Origin: Pachypanchax playfairii
Lineage: Eukaryota > Chordata > Actinopteri > Cyprinodontiformes > Aplocheilidae
Assembly (NCBI GenBank): GCA_006937955.1
Contig: SSNP01000035.1
Span: forward strand, 2,772,301-2,836,300
Direction: 5' to 3'
Length of the DNA stretch: 64,000 nucleotides
The position numbers and the translations under genes were made by a program. Each line of letters starts with the position of its first letter. Within the stretch, counting starts at the first letter, position 1. The notes under the pieces were generated by a model. It saw only the letters and a list, made by a program, of their open reading frames with translations. It ran no database searches and was not told the origin of the DNA. Of this stretch, positions 12,501 through 25,190 are shown piece after piece.

Positions 12501-15500
12501 TTTAAATCCAGTTAGAACTAATCTGGTTCCTTGGATTGAGGTTGTTCAAACAGTTTTCTATTCCAGTTAAGATATTCATTATTTACAACTTTTTCACATA
12601 ACCAGATCAAAAGATCTGAACTACTGCTTTAACACTTGACAACATAAATGTGCAACAGAAGAAGTCAAAACAACTGGAAATCACTTTCTTTTTTATCTGT
12701 TTTGGACTGAATCACGGAAGGTAACTGAAATATCTCTGACTGAAAGAGTGAAAATAATCTATGATGAAATACGTGTGAGCTGTAATCCTGTGACTTGTAA
12801 AGCCCACAGAAATAACTGCGTTATCAGTTCATCGGGGCTTGCTGCCAGAGTTTAGCTGCTATCCAAATCTGAGCCATCACATGTTGCGCACCACTGCACA
12901 CAGAGCAGATGAAGTCCCTAAACATTTACACACACAGCTCAGCTACTGCTTGCTCAACAGCACCTCAAAAATCAAGTCAGCTATCCAACACATGACTGAA
13001 AATGACATAAATGCTAATGTGACTCAAAAGTGTGACGGAGCGTCTCGTTCCCACATGGCAAAAAAATCTCTCACATCAGTTTTCTTTAAATAAAGTCGTG
13101 TTGTTTAAATAAACATTCAGATTTTTCATGTATTAACCAGCGAGGTCACCGTATGGAGAAGTAGTGTGATCAGGATTCTTTAGAAAGACTAGAAACAATT
13201 ACCTGTTTGGAGAAATGGAGGTTAATCCAGACTGCAATGACAATCTAATGGTTTCTCTGAGTGGGGCCAAGATTAAAGTGGATTACGGCTGTTGTAAAAC
13301 AACACTGATCTAAAAGATTTCATAGTAGCTCAAACACAAGCTTTTAAAACAAACATTTACATCCTGATTTATTTTATATATAGCTAATTTTCAACTGTAG
13401 CACTTCTGGAGAAGCAAAGGGTCTTTCCTGTAGGAACTTCAGAATATTTCAATCAGAATAATAATGAAATGTAAACTGACTTCAGGATTAAGGTTTATAA
13501 ATTAGCACTATATTGCTGTTGTTTTCAATGGGATTAACCTGATTAAGAACTGCTCAAACTAGCAGTTAGCTTGTTAATCTGGTCAGGACTAGTTGTTTAA
13601 ATATTTATCAACAGCAGATATTAAGTGTTCATAACCTTTCCACAGAATTCTTCAAATGATTGAACTGTTCAATGTATCCATTGAAATATAGAGATACAAG
13701 CTTTAGTTCACGTGCAACCTTCAAACTGATTAGAAGTGTCTGTCCAGCATAATAAACATGATTTAATTTATGTCCAAATAAATAAAAGCACATTTTAATT
13801 TCTGATCTTTTTGCAAAACATGATGATTTGGGAACTCCGTGTGAAGCGAAATAAAGTTGAATGTATTTTCTGCAGGTGAAACAGAGGTAAAAATCTGTCA
13901 TTTGAGCCATTTTCTTATTAAAAATGTAACTTCTGCAACTGAGCAGTAAGAAAAGGATTATTTAAAACAATCACTGCAGCTGTCATGTGATCTACCAGGC
14001 TCAAATATTGACTATTATCAATTGTCAAATGTTTAAATAAGATGCAACGGCTGCGTTAACTCCTATTACATAACAGGAAACACATCTCATCTTCCCACAA
14101 TATGGTTTAGATTTGCATTTTAAGCTAAATAAAACAAAAACAATCCAGATAAAATAAAAATCTGATCAAGGCTAAAACAAACCCAACCCATGATTTTGGG
14201 ATAAAATATGGTGCATACAGTCATTTACATTGAGGCTGGATTGTGGGAAATACGATCAACGTGTATCTTTAGATGAAAAAGCTGTTGAGTTTATAGGGCA
14301 GGGTTTGGAAAGGGTTTAACAGTACTGGTCAGAGGATCTTCTGGATGGCATGAAAAAATAATCCTTATTGAAGTTGCTATATGAAAATCGGTTAAGCTGG
14401 AGTGGTTTGTACAGATAGAGGGACGAATGATGGCAGAGCTCAGCTGTTTAACGATCAGGGCGTTTACGCTGATGGCACATTACAGTTTAACTGTGTACGT
14501 GGAATTGTATCTTCATTCATGTTAGAATTGTCCTTCAATTACTTTCAGATGATTCAAATTCCACTTGATTTATTCACGTAAAGGCTGTGATTATTAAATT
14601 ACTGATTGAGTCAAAATCCACAGATTGTGCATTTATAAAAGTATTAACCATCAATTCACACAGAAAGACAACTGTTAAAATAATTTAATATAAATTAACC
14701 AAAACCATATAAAACTAATTCATATTTAGTTCAGTGTAAATATTTGCATTAAAATAAACTGTTTTTCTGGTTTAAAACGATTTCCCACACAAACACACAC
14801 ACGTGCCACACCCTCTTCAGTCCATTTACAGTAAATTCAAAAACCCAATCCAGTAAGATTAACATCCTTCCACTCTACCGTCCTCCATCTCTCACCTCTG
14901 CCTCTTTGCCTCTATCTATTCACTCATCCTCCTCTTCATCCATCTACATTTCTCCCTCCCCTCCTCTTCCTGTCATTTCCACCTCTCTCATTCTTTCTCT
15001 TTTTTTCTCATCCTCTCCTCTTCTTGTTCTCTGTCATCTTTTATCCTCATTCTAATGAAGTATTAGTTACTATATTTAACTCGAGGAGAAAGACCTGTGT
15101 TACATTCAAAGAACTGATCAGAACATAAAGACATCAAACTGCAAGAAGATTTTTATATTTTGTTTAAGAAAACACATTAGTTTAAATATTTAGATATATT
15201 TAGATTTAGATATAAATCACCCCCACGCAGCACTGACTTCAGATTAGAAGCACAGTATGACTGAGACCTACTTACAGTTTTAACTTGATTTCAGAGATTA
15301 TGATAGAAAATCTCCCAGACACGTGCGCAAATACATCAAATAAATACACACAAAAATAAATAAAAGAAACAAAAAGAGATGAAACATTAATAATGCATCA
15401 AATAAATTTCAGTTTCTCTAACTGAATTAATTGACACCGGTTCACTGACCGTCTGAATCAAAATGTTTCCAGACGTCGATGAACTGCGCCGCGGTGAGTT

Positions 15501-15543
15501 CGGCCAGGTGAAGGTGGGGCAGCTGCTGCGCCTGAGTTGCCAT
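3520..15543 (-). CDS. calb2: Calretinin (calbindin 2), EF-hand calcium-binding protein, 11 coding exons
   Basis: Cytosolic calcium buffer of neurons with six EF-hand units. Coding exons (minus): 15450-15543, 11073-11149, 10531-10620, 10306-10386, 9507-9563, 7578-7655, 7147-7202, 7019-7058, 4336-4389, 3743-3814, 3520-3636. All junctions are GT-AG with matching phase, and the sum is 816 nt, 271 residues plus stop, the length I recall for mammalian calretinin. The start is the ATG in MATQAQQLPHLHLAEL. Canonical 12-residue loops lie at about 29-40, 76-87, 120-131, 164-175 and 208-219. The sixth unit, in the last exon, is degenerate (it ends in Lys where the loop glutamate belongs). The N-terminus and the helix LLPVQENFLLKFQ favour calretinin over calbindin-D28k. 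Teleosts have two calb2 paralogues and I cannot tell which this is. The exon 1 donor (GTCAGT) is off-consensus. Confidence 0.96.
5515..6550. repeat. Dispersed teleost repeat split by an inserted repeat
   Basis: Lies in calb2 intron 8. The left part, about 5515-5700, has the block 'GTTCAGGGTCATGAAGGGCT' and 'GGGCGAGAGGCGGGGTTACA', typical of a very common fish repeat. Its expected continuation (a 'gtctgt.ggagga' block, then 'ctccatgcagaaaggc') only appears at about 6435-6550. The roughly 735 bp between is foreign to that repeat and includes the SINE-like segment listed separately. Family identification is from memory of the sequence pattern, not a search. Confidence 0.55.
5735..6020 (+). repeat. 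tRNA-derived SINE-like element
   Basis: Contains GGTTCGATCCC near 5896-5906, a good match to the RNA polymerase III box B, followed by the 'tccttgggcaagatgctgaaccccaa'-type block (about 5933-5958) seen in many fish repeats. It ends in an A-rich stretch near 6000-6030. It cannot be a functional tRNA gene because no cloverleaf can be drawn around the box B. Confidence 0.5.
8340..9354. repeat. 13-bp minisatellite, about 78 units, in calb2 intron 5
   Basis: Tandem array of a 13-mer read on plus as TGAACACAGATCC, with variants ending GACCC, TAGATCC and, twice, AGCCCC. It is interrupted once by a slightly longer unit near 8790. It sits between calb2 exons 5 and 6. All three minus frames are open for over 330 codons and spell the same 13-residue peptide repeat (FRVCVQGLCSGSV-like), because 13 bp times 3 is 39 bp and the unit has no stop in any frame. 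I treat these frames as a by-product of the repeat. Confidence 0.95.
11949..11993 (-). other. G-quadruplex-capable tract in calb2 intron 1
   Basis: On the plus strand C runs of three to seven alternate with short spacers. On the minus strand, the transcribed sense of calb2, this gives at least four long G runs, so the motif would be present in the pre-mRNA about 850 bases upstream of exon 2. Confidence 0.55.
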
Positions 15544-15648
15544 GTCTGCTGCTTCTCCCTCCTTTAGCTCGTCTGTAGTAGCGAGTTGAAATAAACTTTT
15601 CCCCTGCAGAGCTCCTTAGATCTGTGAGCAGAACCTCCTCAGCCGGAG

Positions 15649-15657
15649 CTTTTAAAC
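15649..15657 (-). promoter_or_regulatory. Candidate TATA-like element of calb2
   Basis: GGTTTAAAAG on the minus strand about 105 bases upstream of the calb2 ATG (15541-15543), inside a locally CG-richer stretch (15450-15720). Position and sequence fit a weak TATA box with initiation near 15620. This is inference from sequence only. Confidence 0.35.
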
Positions 15658-15729
15658 CACCAGCGGTGACTGCGCTTCTCCTGCCCGCCGCACGGGGGCG
15701 CATCTACCGTTTAAAACAGCCTGGAAGTT

Positions 15730-18700
15730 GAAGGTTAAAGATATGAAAAAAAAGACTCAACTATGCTTTGAGTAAGTGGAACCGCGTGCATAATCTATAT
15801 AAATCTTCTATTGTGCTTCATTTGGAATAAAATGTCATCAAACTGTTGATTCTACAGAGAGGTGCCCTGCTGAGTACTTCTGTCACCCTGAGTAGAACCT
15901 TCAGATAAAACCTAAATCATTTACATATCTCTCATCCCAGGCTCCATTAAACTACAATAAAAAGTAAATGTACATGTCATGTTCCAGGATTGACTTGAAT
16001 ACCATCTGCTGAGTTTTGAGTTGAATAATTAGCTACATTTCTGCACTCTTCCCAGTTACTTTAACGTCCTTCAGCTTTTCACCTCTTTTATTTTTCCTCT
16101 GAGCCTCTGCGGGTCAGAGAAGCACTCAGTCTTCTTGGCGTAAATCTAACAAGCTGCAGGGTTTTTTTTGAATGGCTACAAAATCAGCAAAAAGCTTTGG
16201 CTCATTTTGCAGGATGCACTTCTTCTTCTCATCTGCCTCTGCTGTTTGGACCTCACAAGGTGCTGTGATGGATGGTGGAGGAACAAAAAGGGAGGATCAG
16301 AAGAAGGAGATGATACTTTATCACCTCCCTGCAGAGCTGCAGGTTGTTGATCCGAAAGAAAAAGATAAAGGAAAACAGGGAGTTTAAGGGTGCAGACAAT
16401 AGTTGTGTGTATGCGAGTTTATTTTGTGAAGAATAAGTTCATACAGACAAATATTCTGCATATTTATGCAAAAGCCAGAAAAAGCTGAAAGAAATTTGGA
16501 ACTCCTTCTCATAAATCCTGAACTATATGAATAACAATTAGACAGTTTATAGGATTTGTTTGCAGAAGTCTGAACTCTCTCGGTTGAACGGTGAAGGCAT
16601 GAATGACGGTATGAATAATGAAGATTTTTAGGAGATGAGAAGGAAAATGATGGACAGGGAGGCAAACGTTAATGAACCAGTCTGATGGAGAAGTGCCACC
16701 TGGATATGAACCTTCATTCTTACTTAATGAACACGCAGACGTGTCCGATCACAAAGGCAAATATTCACGCACACATTATGAATAATTAGGAGCGCTGTGC
16801 TGTGCTGTGCGTGCAGGCAAACCTTCAGTGGATCACAGATCGTAGATAATCATGCAATCCTGCTAATGGTGCATTAAACACAATGTGAAATGTAGATTAG
16901 TTAAAGTGGCATAATGCTGATAGTTAAGTAAAATCAGTGTGATGAAATGCTGCAGGTGTGTAAGAGGCTTTTCATTTCACTTCATTTTCTGAAAAGCAAC
17001 AACAGCAAAAGCATCTTTGGTTTTATGTAGAATTAAGCAGGATCAAGAGTGTGAATCCTATTGAGTTCATGCATTAAAAGAACGGATTAGTTTTAAATAA
17101 ATTATTGACAATCTATATAGCTTAGTGCTCCTGTATATATAAAAATGCATAGGTAAATATTTGATTACATCTGTCATGCATCTTTAAAGTTTCAATTGAT
17201 GCAAATTACAGTTTGTAATCTGAAGTGTTCAGACTTTTACACATGAGAATGAAACAACCGTTTCAGTGGTACAAGTCAGAAAAGAGACTCAGCTGAAATC
17301 CCTCAGCTATTCCTGGCTAAATGCTTCCTTATTGTATTATTAATGAGAACACCAATAAGAGATCCATAAACACACCTTAAACAAAAAAGACATGAGATTT
17401 AAAAGATGTGCACCATTAAATATTGGAAGTGGTCTCAGGAATCATCGGTCATGTGACCAAAATACTTTAACTGCTGGTTAAGTTTGTAAACTATTAACAT
17501 GATCCAAATCCCCCACAGCCTGGAGGAGAGACTCCTGTTCAAGTAACTTTTAAATGTAAAGGTTTATGAAGGTTTTTCCACTGATGTGAAACATCATCAA
17601 GAACCAGGAGAGTTTCCAGATGGAGTTCATTATGTTTAATATCTTCCTTGTTTCTTCCAACAGATTCTGGTTATCTTACAGTCACTAAACCCCAAAGTTA
17701 TTTTTGTTTTGTCATACAGCTTGAAATCCTGACCCTAATATTAGCTCACACATTGACAATAATCCAACAAAAGTGGAAACTCCAGAGTAGCTGCGAACAC
17801 AAGGAGAGTTCATGCAAAGCTGTGCAAGGTTTATGTGATAAGACACTTCTGTTTGAGGAGAAATTGTGGGGGAAGGAGTGTTTTTATGAAATTGTTGTGT
17901 CTTCTGCAACACAAATGCTTCATCTGCAGCTGTGTGACTGTTTTACTGGCTCAAACGTGGCCTCTGGCTTTTCTCTGCACAGTGAAAGAAAGTCAGCAGC
18001 TAAATTAAAATGAGCAACTACAGCCAGTGAGAAGCACTGATGTTGCAATGCCACAAATGGATGCTGCCTTGTGGCTGATGTCTTTCACAAATAAATCTCT
18101 GAGACGTTCACAGCAGCTCCATAATGTTTGTGCTCAGTCAGTTACCTTCAGTGTTACAGGCTGTTTTTTTCTTGTACAGGATCAAACAGCAACAATGAGA
18201 CGACCTACCTGACAGGCGTTAAATATACTTCACCTGATATATACTGAAGTATGTGTGATAAAACAAAAAAACAAGCAGGATAAAGGTTCAGAGAGATCGT
18301 TAAAAGTTCTGAGTAGAGTGATGGACTGAATCACAACAACTGTGAGATGAAGTGAGCCATCAACATTCTGGGCGGGGCTGAGGGTGCGCGTAAATCTGTG
18401 AAAAACTGGAGAAACTACTGCTGCAGGTAAAGGTGGAGGTAAAAGAGTGCAGGCAGAAATCTGTGAAGAACAAAGCCGCATGGACACTTCAAACAAAAAA
18501 TATACTTATAGTTTTATTTCCAGCCTTAAATTGGTGAATATTTTTGCATTATTTGAGTGATTTTATAATAATCCCCAGTTTTTATTAGTACTTTTTTAAG
18601 TAACTTCAAAGGCGAAGAAATTAGGATAATCTGTGAAATTCACATCCTGTGATGAATATGAGGCAGAAGGAAACATTTACACTGTAGTTACATCAACGGC

Positions 18701-21700
18701 AACAATGCAACAACTGTCTCATCGATGTGTTGTTTGTTTCTGCTTGTTACAAGTAAGAAATACAAGCTATAGATGCACCAGTTGCATGGAAAAGCAGGAC
18801 ATAGTGTAACATTACACTGTGGTAGTTTTAAAAGATGTTTTCAGTCGCTGTCTTGTTATGATTTGGGACTCAAATCTTCTCCGGTCAGTTTGTTTTTTCC
18901 ATTTTCACACATGTGATAACAGCAGAGGGACAAAGGAAGCTTTTTGAATATGTCAGCACATCTAGAAGTTAAATCAGCAGGTCACTAAAAGGTCATTTAC
19001 AGCTTATGTCAATAGATAACTTCAATTTTAAATGTCCAGGAGGTTAATCAGTCATTTCTGCATGAATGATGCAGTGACTCTTCTCATCTATCTTCATCAT
19101 GCTGTCTGATCTTTAACTTCATCATCAGCAAACCTCCAACACACTTTATGTCTATTTCAGTTACAAATTTCAACAGAAATGCATCACTGGAATAAAAATT
19201 TACACCAAGTGTGTCCTTGTTGATGCGATGTTTCTGAATTATGCAGACTGAATAATTACATGCTCAACAGAACAATAACAACTAAACTGTTGGTGAAAAT
19301 GAAAATCACAGTGGGATTATCTGTGTGGAAGAGCACATTTACAATAAATTAGCCTCTCTGGGTTTCTCTCTGCCAGAAAATGTGCTCTTGTGTTAATATG
19401 GCTGAGCAGCACTCAGGATGTGAGTGTACAGTGTGTGTAAATTAGAGTGGCATGTTGCCTCATCGCTGTAATCAGACAGTTTTTATCAGATGAACACTGT
19501 GGACAGAGTGATTACAACGTTGTCATCAGAGATGAAACATATCAGAGTGGCTGGATGCTGAAAACAGATGAGATGAATCCAGTTTGGAGGTCTGTGTGGC
19601 AGATTGTGCTGCAGTTTTCTTCTGCACAACACTACAAGAGATAAACATCTACAATGACATTAAACTGCATCATCGGTTCTCGTCATGTGTTCAGGCAACA
19701 TACATGTAACCGCGGGAGCGACAGGAGCTCAGTGCAAACAAACGCTGATTCTTAACTCCCAGTTTCACACCACAGAGTCGTGTCTTTCCTGTGGTTTGTT
19801 GAGCATTTGGGGGAGGAAAGCATCCCCCTGCAGGCAAACAGGACCGTTCAGTCTCCCCCGTCCACGGGGAGCAATTAAGATTCAGCACTACTTGAGCTCG
19901 CAACTGCAGAAACAACTCCACCATGAGGAGTATCGCCACCTGAGAAGTAAAAAAAAAAATTCTCCACATGATACAAGAGCTAATCTTCATGTAGCACTGG
20001 GGTATACTTTATATATAAGGAGGAAAAAACTAGAGGAACTTCATACAGGAAGACAAGAAACTAAAGGTCAGCTTGTGAGATCAGAAGACTTCATCTGTTC
20101 AATAAGAATACATCCAGCGAAGCTCAGAGACACTGCAGATATTTACTGTGCACAGTCAGTTCTGCAACCTCAAAACAACAACAAGCACACACTCATGCTT
20201 AGAACCCTGGTTTTGGTCTGAAGGGAGAAGTTGCAGAAAGGTGTCAAACCCAGGACTGCACCACTGTGCGGATTGTGTGAATCTTTGTGTTTTGGGGTCA
20301 TATATCTGTTAACGGTGCGTATTGCTGCCCTAACTTGCAGTGTAGAAGAATAAAAGTGAAATGTGAATCATAGTGGGAGTGTTGTTCCATTTTCAGCTGT
20401 GAGCACACGTCACAACTGATTTAAAGGCTCATGTCACACCCCAGTCTGTGCCCACCACCCTTCATCATCAATGATTTGAAGAGAAGAAATATGAATGTGG
20501 ATCACACGCATGGAGGGGCAAAGTCTCCAGGGGGTGCAGCGATGTAATGAATCACAGTTGGGTGACAGGCTTCTGTATACGAGAGCATGGAAGTGCAACA
20601 AGCTCTCCTACAGGCAAATATAAAACCTGAACAAACACGTCATCAGATGGAGGTTTACTGTACTCACATGACGAGGTGGTGGCATCCAGCGATATGTGTC
20701 CCCACGGTCTGAATCCTAACCTTTACCCAAGACGAGTATTAGACAATTAAACGAAACTGGAGAAGGTGAATGACAAAATAAAACTAGATAGAAAGTGTTA
20801 AAATAATAGAATCAAAAAGAATCACGTGGCGAAACAATCTGCAGCACAGAAACTCTTTGCATCTCCATATTTAAGACTTTGACTCCACATTAGTGTCTCA
20901 AACAAATTCTGTTCATTTAAAAGAAGAGTTTCATCACGTTTTCTAGACTTTCTGATTCTTAAGAGGGAATCTTAAAAAAGCAAATCCAAAGACAACAGCA
21001 CCTGTGCAGTAAATGTGAAAGTATTCTGCACATTTTTTATAATCAGACCACATAAGTAAGGATTAGAACGGGAGCTAAATTGTGTTATTCTGAGGAATAA
21101 ACAGAGACAGACGTTTGATTTTCACACCAGAGGAGGTTGATTGGTCATTTTTGTTGACTGTGTAAAAAAAAAGCTTACCAAACAGGAAGATTTGCAAAGT
21201 CCTTCACCTAAATCCCAGCAGCCTCCTTCACTGTGTCCCCAACTTCATATGGAATTAAAATTTTTAACTTAAATGACAGACGGATTATCTTAACTCTGTT
21301 TAAAACCGACTGAATTCTACATTCTCCTTCAGTAAATCCTAAAGGATTAATGTAAGATTCCCAAAAGCAGCTGTGCATTAAAGGATTCTCACACAGCAGG
21401 TTACTGTAAGTTTTATTTCAGACATTTTACAGAAAAGTTTAATTTAAGTTACATCATAATTGCATTGGATTTTAAACTCAGAGCTTTGCTTTGATTTATT
21501 TGTGTGTTGTTATACGTCAACAATTTGTATTTTCCCGTTTTATTGTTGCAGAAGTTTCAGTGAGTGTTCGGAGCTCAGAAGTCGTTGCTTTGGGTCATCA
21601 GTTTGAAAATCCCTCAGCTGTGACAGCAACTAGAAGCTGCTCAGCCATGAATGTTAACACTCATTTATTTATTTATTCTTCATGTGTTTGTATACATCGT

Positions 21701-22112
21701 GAATTATTTGCTTGCATCCACCTCACCAGATGTGCTGCGGCTTGTATATCACTTCCTATTCAGAAGTCGATCTCTGTTCTGTCTGTTCAGATGATCCATC
21801 TTGTGTGTGTGTGTGTGGGGGGGGGCTTGTTTTTCTGACCTCCTGAGGACCAGTTTCCTGACTTTTACTATCTTTCTGGGGTCCGAGGGTTCTTGTGGGG
21901 ACTGAAGCCTGGTCCCCATGAGGGGGACTCCCCTTTTTAGGGTTAGGGGTTAGGTTTATAGGTATGGTGTGAATAGAGTTTTAGTTAGTCTTAGGGTTAG
22001 TTATAGATCAGTAATGGTTAAGGTTAGGAAAAGGGTTTGGGTTAGGTATAAATCTAGTTACTAAAATCAATGGAAGTCAATGGACGGTCCCCATAAGGAT
22101 AACAAAACACAC

Positions 22113-22210
<98 letters not shown>

Positions 22211-23640
22211 TGGTGGGGGGTTGTTATAGCTGTCAGACTGCAGCTGTGGGAGGAGAAAGGAGGAGAGAGCGACTCGTTAACATCATGGCGGCGTAGCTGT
22301 GACAGAGAGCAGATGTTCAGTGTGATTGCTTAGTGTTGTGTTTATTTCTATTCACCTTCTCATCTCATTGAAGACAAAACTCAGCTGTCATCGTCAACAT
22401 TTATCCTGGGCAACAACAAACCATCCAACTCTTTGAAGGCTCCCCATTTATTCCCCACATAGAAACTAGTTTATTGCGTATTTTATGAGTCTCTGCAGAA
22501 TCAAGTCCATTTTGCATCCAAATAATTCAAACAACATGAGTTTCAAGTTACATTTCAGGGATCAGTTCCAAAGTAAATGTCTAATAAATCATTGCTGATG
22601 TTACAAGATTGCAGAATTAATATCAGAAAATTATCAAAGTAATTGAGACGTATTTCTCCAGGGTTGTCGCTTTATCAAGGCTGCAGATATTAAAAGGACC
22701 AAATCTTTCTTTTCTTTAAAAATCACACAGGATCTGAGCATCTGCTTCATCGTGACAGTGTCATAAACGGACCAACTAACTTGAAACATGTTCGCTGAAG
22801 TGAATATTTTTAGATACAACGGCTCTGTGAAACAGACAGGTTTGACATGATAAACCATGTATGAAGAATGCAGCATTTTTACTCCAACAGAGTTTCTTTT
22901 TGTTGTTGCAACAGCCAGAAACCAGTCGTTTTTAAAATGGTTAGAAGATTTTTTTTTTCCAAAAGTAGTAATATCAACAGAAACAACAGAAACCTGACAC
23001 TCAGCTTTATGATTTTTCTTACTCTTCTGATTTCACATTATCAATATTTTGCATGTTTAACGCTGAAATTCAGAGACACTAACATGCAGGATTTTCTGTA
23101 TTTTTCCTATTTCTTGTAGCTACAAGCCTTTTTACTTTTTAATCCCAAACCATGTATTATTGTTCTTTCTCAAGTCTCAGAGGGCAAATTGTTGTATTTC
23201 CTAGAAATAAACTGAACTATCTTTACAAATATGTGTTTTTGTATTTAATTCAGGTTACAGAGTGGTCTAAACCACATAGTTTGATAGAGATGTTGATTCA
23301 GAACAGTGAAATCATTCACATACACACAGAGACACTTAAACCTCACCACAAATTACATTATAATATAAAACAAAACAACAAACATAAGTCTAGTACTTCA
23401 CTTCTCCTTTTTATTATACAGTTTGTGTGTCACACAGCTTACAAGTTTATGGAACAGTAAATCCTACCATATGGATTTTACAGTTTATAATCCTCTACAT
23501 GTTTGATGCTACTGAGCATCAAATCCCAATCACGCTCATCTATATCTTGTTTTCTTCATAAAGCATGACAATTCATTTTCGTTAATAGAAAAATTCATTT
23601 GAATGACTTTATAAATAATTTTTACAGCATTGCACATCAA
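15730..23640. other. Intergenic region between calb2 and cmtr2, no gene recognised
   Basis: Mostly AT-rich single-copy sequence between the divergent promoters of calb2 (minus) and cmtr2 (plus). The longest frame, 178 codons at 19685-20221 plus, has no recognisable domain and looks random. A GT-microsatellite-linked repeat at 21802-22209 is listed separately. Around 16790-17220 and 19790-19940 are blocks with octamer-like (ATGCAAAT) and homeobox-like AT motifs that could be regulatory, but I cannot judge conservation from one genome. Confidence 0.5.
21802..22209. repeat. GT-microsatellite-flanked dispersed repeat, copy 1
   Basis: A core of about 285 bp (21828-22113) is bordered by a short GT run and G tract on the left (21802-21825) and by about 48 GT units on the right (22114-22209). 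The core has repeated GGTCCCC/GGGGACC-type words and a stretch of GGTTAG/TTAGGG-like words (about 21943-22050). A nearly identical core, with the same flanking GT arrays, recurs at 52246-52614. Rated a mobile or recombining repeat of unknown class. Confidence 0.75.
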
Positions 23641-23757
23641 GTATTTTCGTTCGTGCCCCTTTAAGAGCGACTCTACCCACTTTGCTTTGCGCATGCGTTT
23701 TAGTTGTTTCTAATCACGTGATCTAGCTGTTCAGTTTCCTGGTACCTATTTAGTTCG
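23640..23757 (+). promoter_or_regulatory. Probable cmtr2 promoter and non-coding first exon
   Basis: A locally CG-containing stretch with GCGCATGCG at 23689-23697 (NRF-1 type palindrome) and CACGTG at 23715-23720 (E-box), followed by a strong donor TTCG|GTGAGT after 23757. The coding part of cmtr2 starts directly after an acceptor at 26032-26033 preceded by a good pyrimidine tract, so an upstream untranslated exon is needed. This is the best candidate I see. Exon limits are inferred. Confidence 0.45.
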
Positions 23758-24640
23758 GTGAGTTTCTTCTCGGTGTTTTCAGGTTGTTTTGTGTCTTTGC
23801 AGCAGACTGCTGAGAGACAGAAACATCTGTTTGGTTGATTAAAAGTTTTTACAGAAAATATGCAGGAAATTTACGGACTTTAAGCGCCGTGTTTGAAGAA
23901 GTGTTCATTTAGGATCAACCTTAATGTTACAAAAGTGTTTTAATGATTGTTCTTACCACCAATCGCAGCATGTAGCTGTATTTACTTTGTTTTCTAATCT
24001 TAACACAGTAATTATTTCATTTCCTTGTCGTTTTTATCTTACACAAACTGATTCTGAATCAGATTTAATGAGGTTTTGTCTGCTCACAGAAAATGGTTCA
24101 GAATGAAACATTGTTACTTTGAAAGTGACAAATATCACTAAAGCGGTTTAATCAGTGATATTCAAAAAGTTTGTCATCAAATCGTCTCTGAATAAAAACA
24201 ATGCTGTTCAAAGAATAAACAGCATTAAAATATGATTTATATGCTGCTGAAGCTTTAACAAATGTAAGTGTTCAGTTTTATTTTCTATAAATTATTATGG
24301 ATTGCTGATTTTGTCTAATTACTTTTAGAGGGAAAATAAGAAATGACAAACAGCCTGTTCTTGAGTTTTTAATTTTGTATTTTACTGTTTTTACAGCAGC
24401 AGAAGTTGAATACTTCAATATAATAATTTTAACTGGAAAGTTCATGAAGTAACTTTGATGAGCCTGCCACCATGTGTGTGAGTGAGAAACCTTCAGCCAA
24501 TCAGAAAGCTGCATTCTCCTGTCACGGTGTGTGTGACAGGTGCTCAAAATGGGAGAAAAACGCTGAAAGAGTCAAATTAATGATAATTTCAGAGATTATT
24601 ATATAGGGTTACAATAGGGTTGTGGTATTTAATGGATGCT

Positions 24641-25190
24641 ATTGCCATGGTAACCCAAAATTTACTGTAGACATGATAGTACACTTCTCCTGAACAAGCT
24701 GATCACTTTGACGTGCCTCGCGTGCACACTGTGTCTGCTGTGAGCTGACTGGGTGAGGTTTGATGGTGAATGGCGTTTCCATGGTGATATGGTAGAAAAT
24801 ATAAAAAAGACACTTCAGTATGTGACAGATACCTAACGACCAGATGAAAACTGAGACCGTGTCTGTAGGTGAAAGTATGTTGACACAATAACCTCTAGAA
24901 AACAATCAAGTTTTGACCCGTTTTTGGAGCATTTTACATTTACTTTCAATAAGTGGCAGTGTTTTCTATGAATACCGTTGCCATGGCAACGGGAAACGCC
25001 ACAGAGTCATGATAGTGCACATCTGTTGACTAACCCGGTCAGTTTGATGTATTATACACATAACATCTGGTGGTTTGTGCTGTGGGGTATTTCAGGTGTG
25101 GTTTTTGGTGTGTTGCATCGCCATGGTAACACGGATTGCCAATAAAAGTCATTCCAATCATCCCATGACCGCGCCAGACATTTTGATGTA
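24641..25190. repeat. Diverged tandem repeat carrying four RFX-like X-box sites
   Basis: Four CCATGG-centred sites lie at 24641-24654, 24775-24788, 24977-24990 and 25117-25130. The third, GTTGCCATGGCAAC, is a perfect palindrome matching the RFX X-box. Spacings are 134, 202 and 140 bases, so the array reads as two units of about 340 bp with two sites each. Supporting similarity outside the sites: 'catgatagt' and 'ttgacgt/ttgatgt' words recur at matching positions. Located in the inferred intron 1 of cmtr2. Confidence 0.6.

Noticed and set aside
19685..20221. 178-codon plus frame as a novel gene
   Set aside because: It has no recognisable motif, random-looking composition and no splice or family support; a frame of this length is expected by chance in this much sequence.
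21943..22060. Interstitial telomere repeat (TTAGGG-like words)
   Set aside because: The words are irregular GGTTAG variants inside a dispersed repeat that also occurs at 52 kb, not a telomeric array.
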